Source: Hyphomonadaceae bacterium
GTDB taxonomy: Bacteria > Pseudomonadota > Alphaproteobacteria > Caulobacterales > Aquidulcibacteraceae
Assembly: GCA_016791325.1 (NCBI GenBank)
Contig: JAEUMU010000024.1
Location: forward strand, 1 to 7,159
Length of the DNA stretch: 7,159 bases
Reading direction: 5' to 3'
The position numbers and the translations under genes were made by a program. Below the pieces are notes generated by a model. That model saw nothing but the letters and a program-made list of their open reading frames with translations. It did not search any database and had not been told where the DNA came from. How positions within the stretch are numbered: the first letter of the stretch is position 1; each line of letters starts with the position of its first letter. This document shows positions 6,490 to 7,159 of the stretch, in pieces.

Positions 6490-6622
6490 CGGTTTTTAGG
6501 GGAATTTCGCGAACGCGAGGCCCTTTCGCCGCCGCAGCAAAGCCGCTTGCCGTTTGACGCGGCGCCGCATCGAACCTAAAAGCCGGTCCACGCGCCAAAG
6601 TTTTTTGCGCGCTTTGACCGGC
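6490..6622 (+). other. Structured non-coding region upstream of ffh
   Basis: The 342-base spacer 6374-6715 has no supportable protein gene. Its middle holds two long-range pairings. Bases 6490-6500 (CGGTTTTTAGG) can pair with 6575-6585 (CCTAAAAGCCG) in an 11-bp stem with one G-U wobble, enclosing a further 6-bp stem (6530-6535 with 6559-6564). Bases 6582-6588 (GCCGGTC) can instead pair with 6616-6622 (GACCGGC), with CAAAG/CTTTG (6596-6600 and 6612-6616) as an inner alternative. The two arrangements share 6582-6585 and so exclude each other. This could be an mRNA leader for ffh, a small RNA or a chance result of base composition. No known riboswitch or SRP RNA motif was recognised. Confidence 0.25.
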
Positions 6623-6655
6623 ACACGGCCCCATATGGGCCAGGAGGCCGGCGAG

Positions 6656-6687
6656 GCCCCCCGCCCGACGTGATCGTCCGGCGGGGC
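6656..6687 (+). promoter_or_regulatory. Hairpin in the ffh leader
   Basis: GCCCC (6656-6660) pairs with GGGGC (6683-6687), then GCC with GGC and GAC with GTC, interrupted by a CC bulge and one C-C mismatch, around a 6-base loop (6670-6675). It ends 28 bases before the ffh start codon and is followed by AAAAA, so it is not a plus-strand terminator. A 10-base palindrome CCCATATGGG (6630-6639) lies just upstream. Confidence 0.3.
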
Positions 6688-6706
6688 AAAAACCTATTGG
6701 CGTCAT

Positions 6707-6710
6707 GGAG
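6707..6710 (+). promoter_or_regulatory. Shine-Dalgarno sequence of ffh
   Basis: GGAG lies 5 bases before the ATG at 6716-6718 and fixes this as the start. The ATG at 6705-6707 overlapping it is out of frame with ffh. Confidence 0.6.
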
Positions 6711-6715
6711 TTGCG

Positions 6716-7159
6716 ATGTTTGAGGCCCTGACAGAGCGTCTGACTGGCGTGTTCGACCGGATTTCCGGCCGCGGCGCGCTGTCTGAAGCCGACGTGGACG
6801 CCGCGCTGCGCGAGGTGCGCGTGGCCCTGCTCGAGGCCGATGTCGCCCTTCCGGTGGTGAAGGATTTCATCGCCAAGGTGCGGGTGGAAGCGGTCGGCGA
6901 AGCCGTCATCAAGTCGGTGAAGCCCGGCCAGCAGGTCATCAAGATCGTCCATGACGCGCTGGTGGATATGCTGGGCGGCGACGGCCCGCCGGAAGGCCTG
7001 CGCATCCATGGCGAACCACCGAACGTCATTATGATGGCGGGCCTGCAAGGCTCCGGCAAAACCACCACCTCGGCGAAGATCGCGCTCCGGCTCACCAAGC
7101 AGGACAAGCGCCGTGTGATGCTGGCTTCGCTCGACACGCGCCGGCCGGCGGCGATGGAG
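6716..7159 (+). CDS. ffh: Signal recognition particle protein Ffh (SRP54), N-terminal part
   Basis: The first 148 codons of the signal recognition particle GTPase are present, and the gene runs off the right edge. The N-terminal helical N domain reads MFEALTERLTGVFDRISGRG and continues with ALREVRVALLEADVALPVV (about 30-48), which carries the conserved ALLEADV motif. The G domain begins near residue 103 with the P-loop GLQGSGKTTT (109-118) and reaches the SRP-specific SLDTRRPAAME (138-148). The remaining G-domain motifs and the methionine-rich M domain, which binds 4.5S RNA and signal peptides, lie outside the window. With 4.5S RNA, Ffh binds signal sequences and hydrophobic segments emerging from the ribosome and docks at FtsY on the inner membrane. 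In many alphaproteobacteria ffh heads a cluster with rpsP, rimM, trmD and rplS, which could be checked to the right. The Shine-Dalgarno at 6707-6710 supports the start. Confidence 0.97.
   Translation, partial: MFEALTERLTGVFDRISGRGALSEADVDAALREVRVALLEADVALPVVKDFIAKVRVEAVGEAVIKSVKPGQQVIKIVHDALVDMLGGDGPPEGLRIHGEPPNVIMMAGLQGSGKTTTSAKIALRLTKQDKRRVMLASLDTRRPAAME

Noticed and set aside
6635..6673. 12-codon plus-strand open frame (ATG in the CATATG palindrome to TGA) as an ffh leader peptide
   Set aside because: It is very short and shows no run of regulatory codons. The upstream Shine-Dalgarno is absent.
6374..6715. 4.5S/SRP RNA gene next to ffh
   Set aside because: I looked for the conserved SRP RNA apical loop and internal-loop sequence (GGAA tetraloop with adjacent AGCAG-type bases) on both strands and did not find it.
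6482..7048. Minus-strand open frame opposite ffh that extends into the spacer, including a 50-codon stretch from an ATG at 6632-6634
   Set aside because: Most of it is the antisense of ffh. The spacer part has no Shine-Dalgarno sequence and no recognisable protein features.

Overview
The window is GC-rich chromosomal DNA, most likely from an alphaproteobacterium. The SRP54 (Ffh) sequence, the OxyR-like LysR N-terminus, the short-form L-2-hydroxyglutarate-oxidase-like flavoprotein and the dense antisense open frames all fit Caulobacterales or Hyphomonadaceae-type genomes. That placement is inference from family resemblance; no species can be named from the sequence alone.

Layout, left to right. 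Positions 1-100 (minus) hold the first 33 codons of a LysR-type regulator that runs off the left edge. A 155-base gap with a strong GC hairpin separates it from a membrane-bound hybrid-less sensor histidine kinase (256-1611, minus). A 133-base divergent spacer with a 33-base interrupted palindrome leads to an FAD-dependent oxidoreductase (1745-2839, plus). That gene converges on a large secreted serine protease autotransporter (2894-6373, minus), and a 10-bp hairpin with a TTCG loop and a T-rich tail lies between them. A 342-base divergent spacer, rich in inverted repeats, separates the autotransporter from the start of ffh (6716 onward, plus), which runs off the right edge.

The genes do not form one obvious pathway. 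The kinase has no response regulator in view, so its partner must lie elsewhere. The flavoprotein looks like a stand-alone metabolic repair or catabolic enzyme. Ffh is housekeeping: it would target inner-membrane proteins such as the kinase, and some signal-peptide-bearing proteins, to the Sec translocon. The most distinctive gene is the autotransporter. It joins a chymotrypsin-fold protease with an intact His-Asp-Ser triad to a beta-helical stalk and a C-terminal outer-membrane barrel. Its predicted S1 pocket lacks the trypsin-type aspartate.

I saw no tRNA, rRNA, CRISPR array, insertion sequence, attachment site or replication origin. No wholly new multi-gene system is evident. The items most worth a second look are the autotransporter protease and the structured, possibly switching, leader region upstream of ffh.
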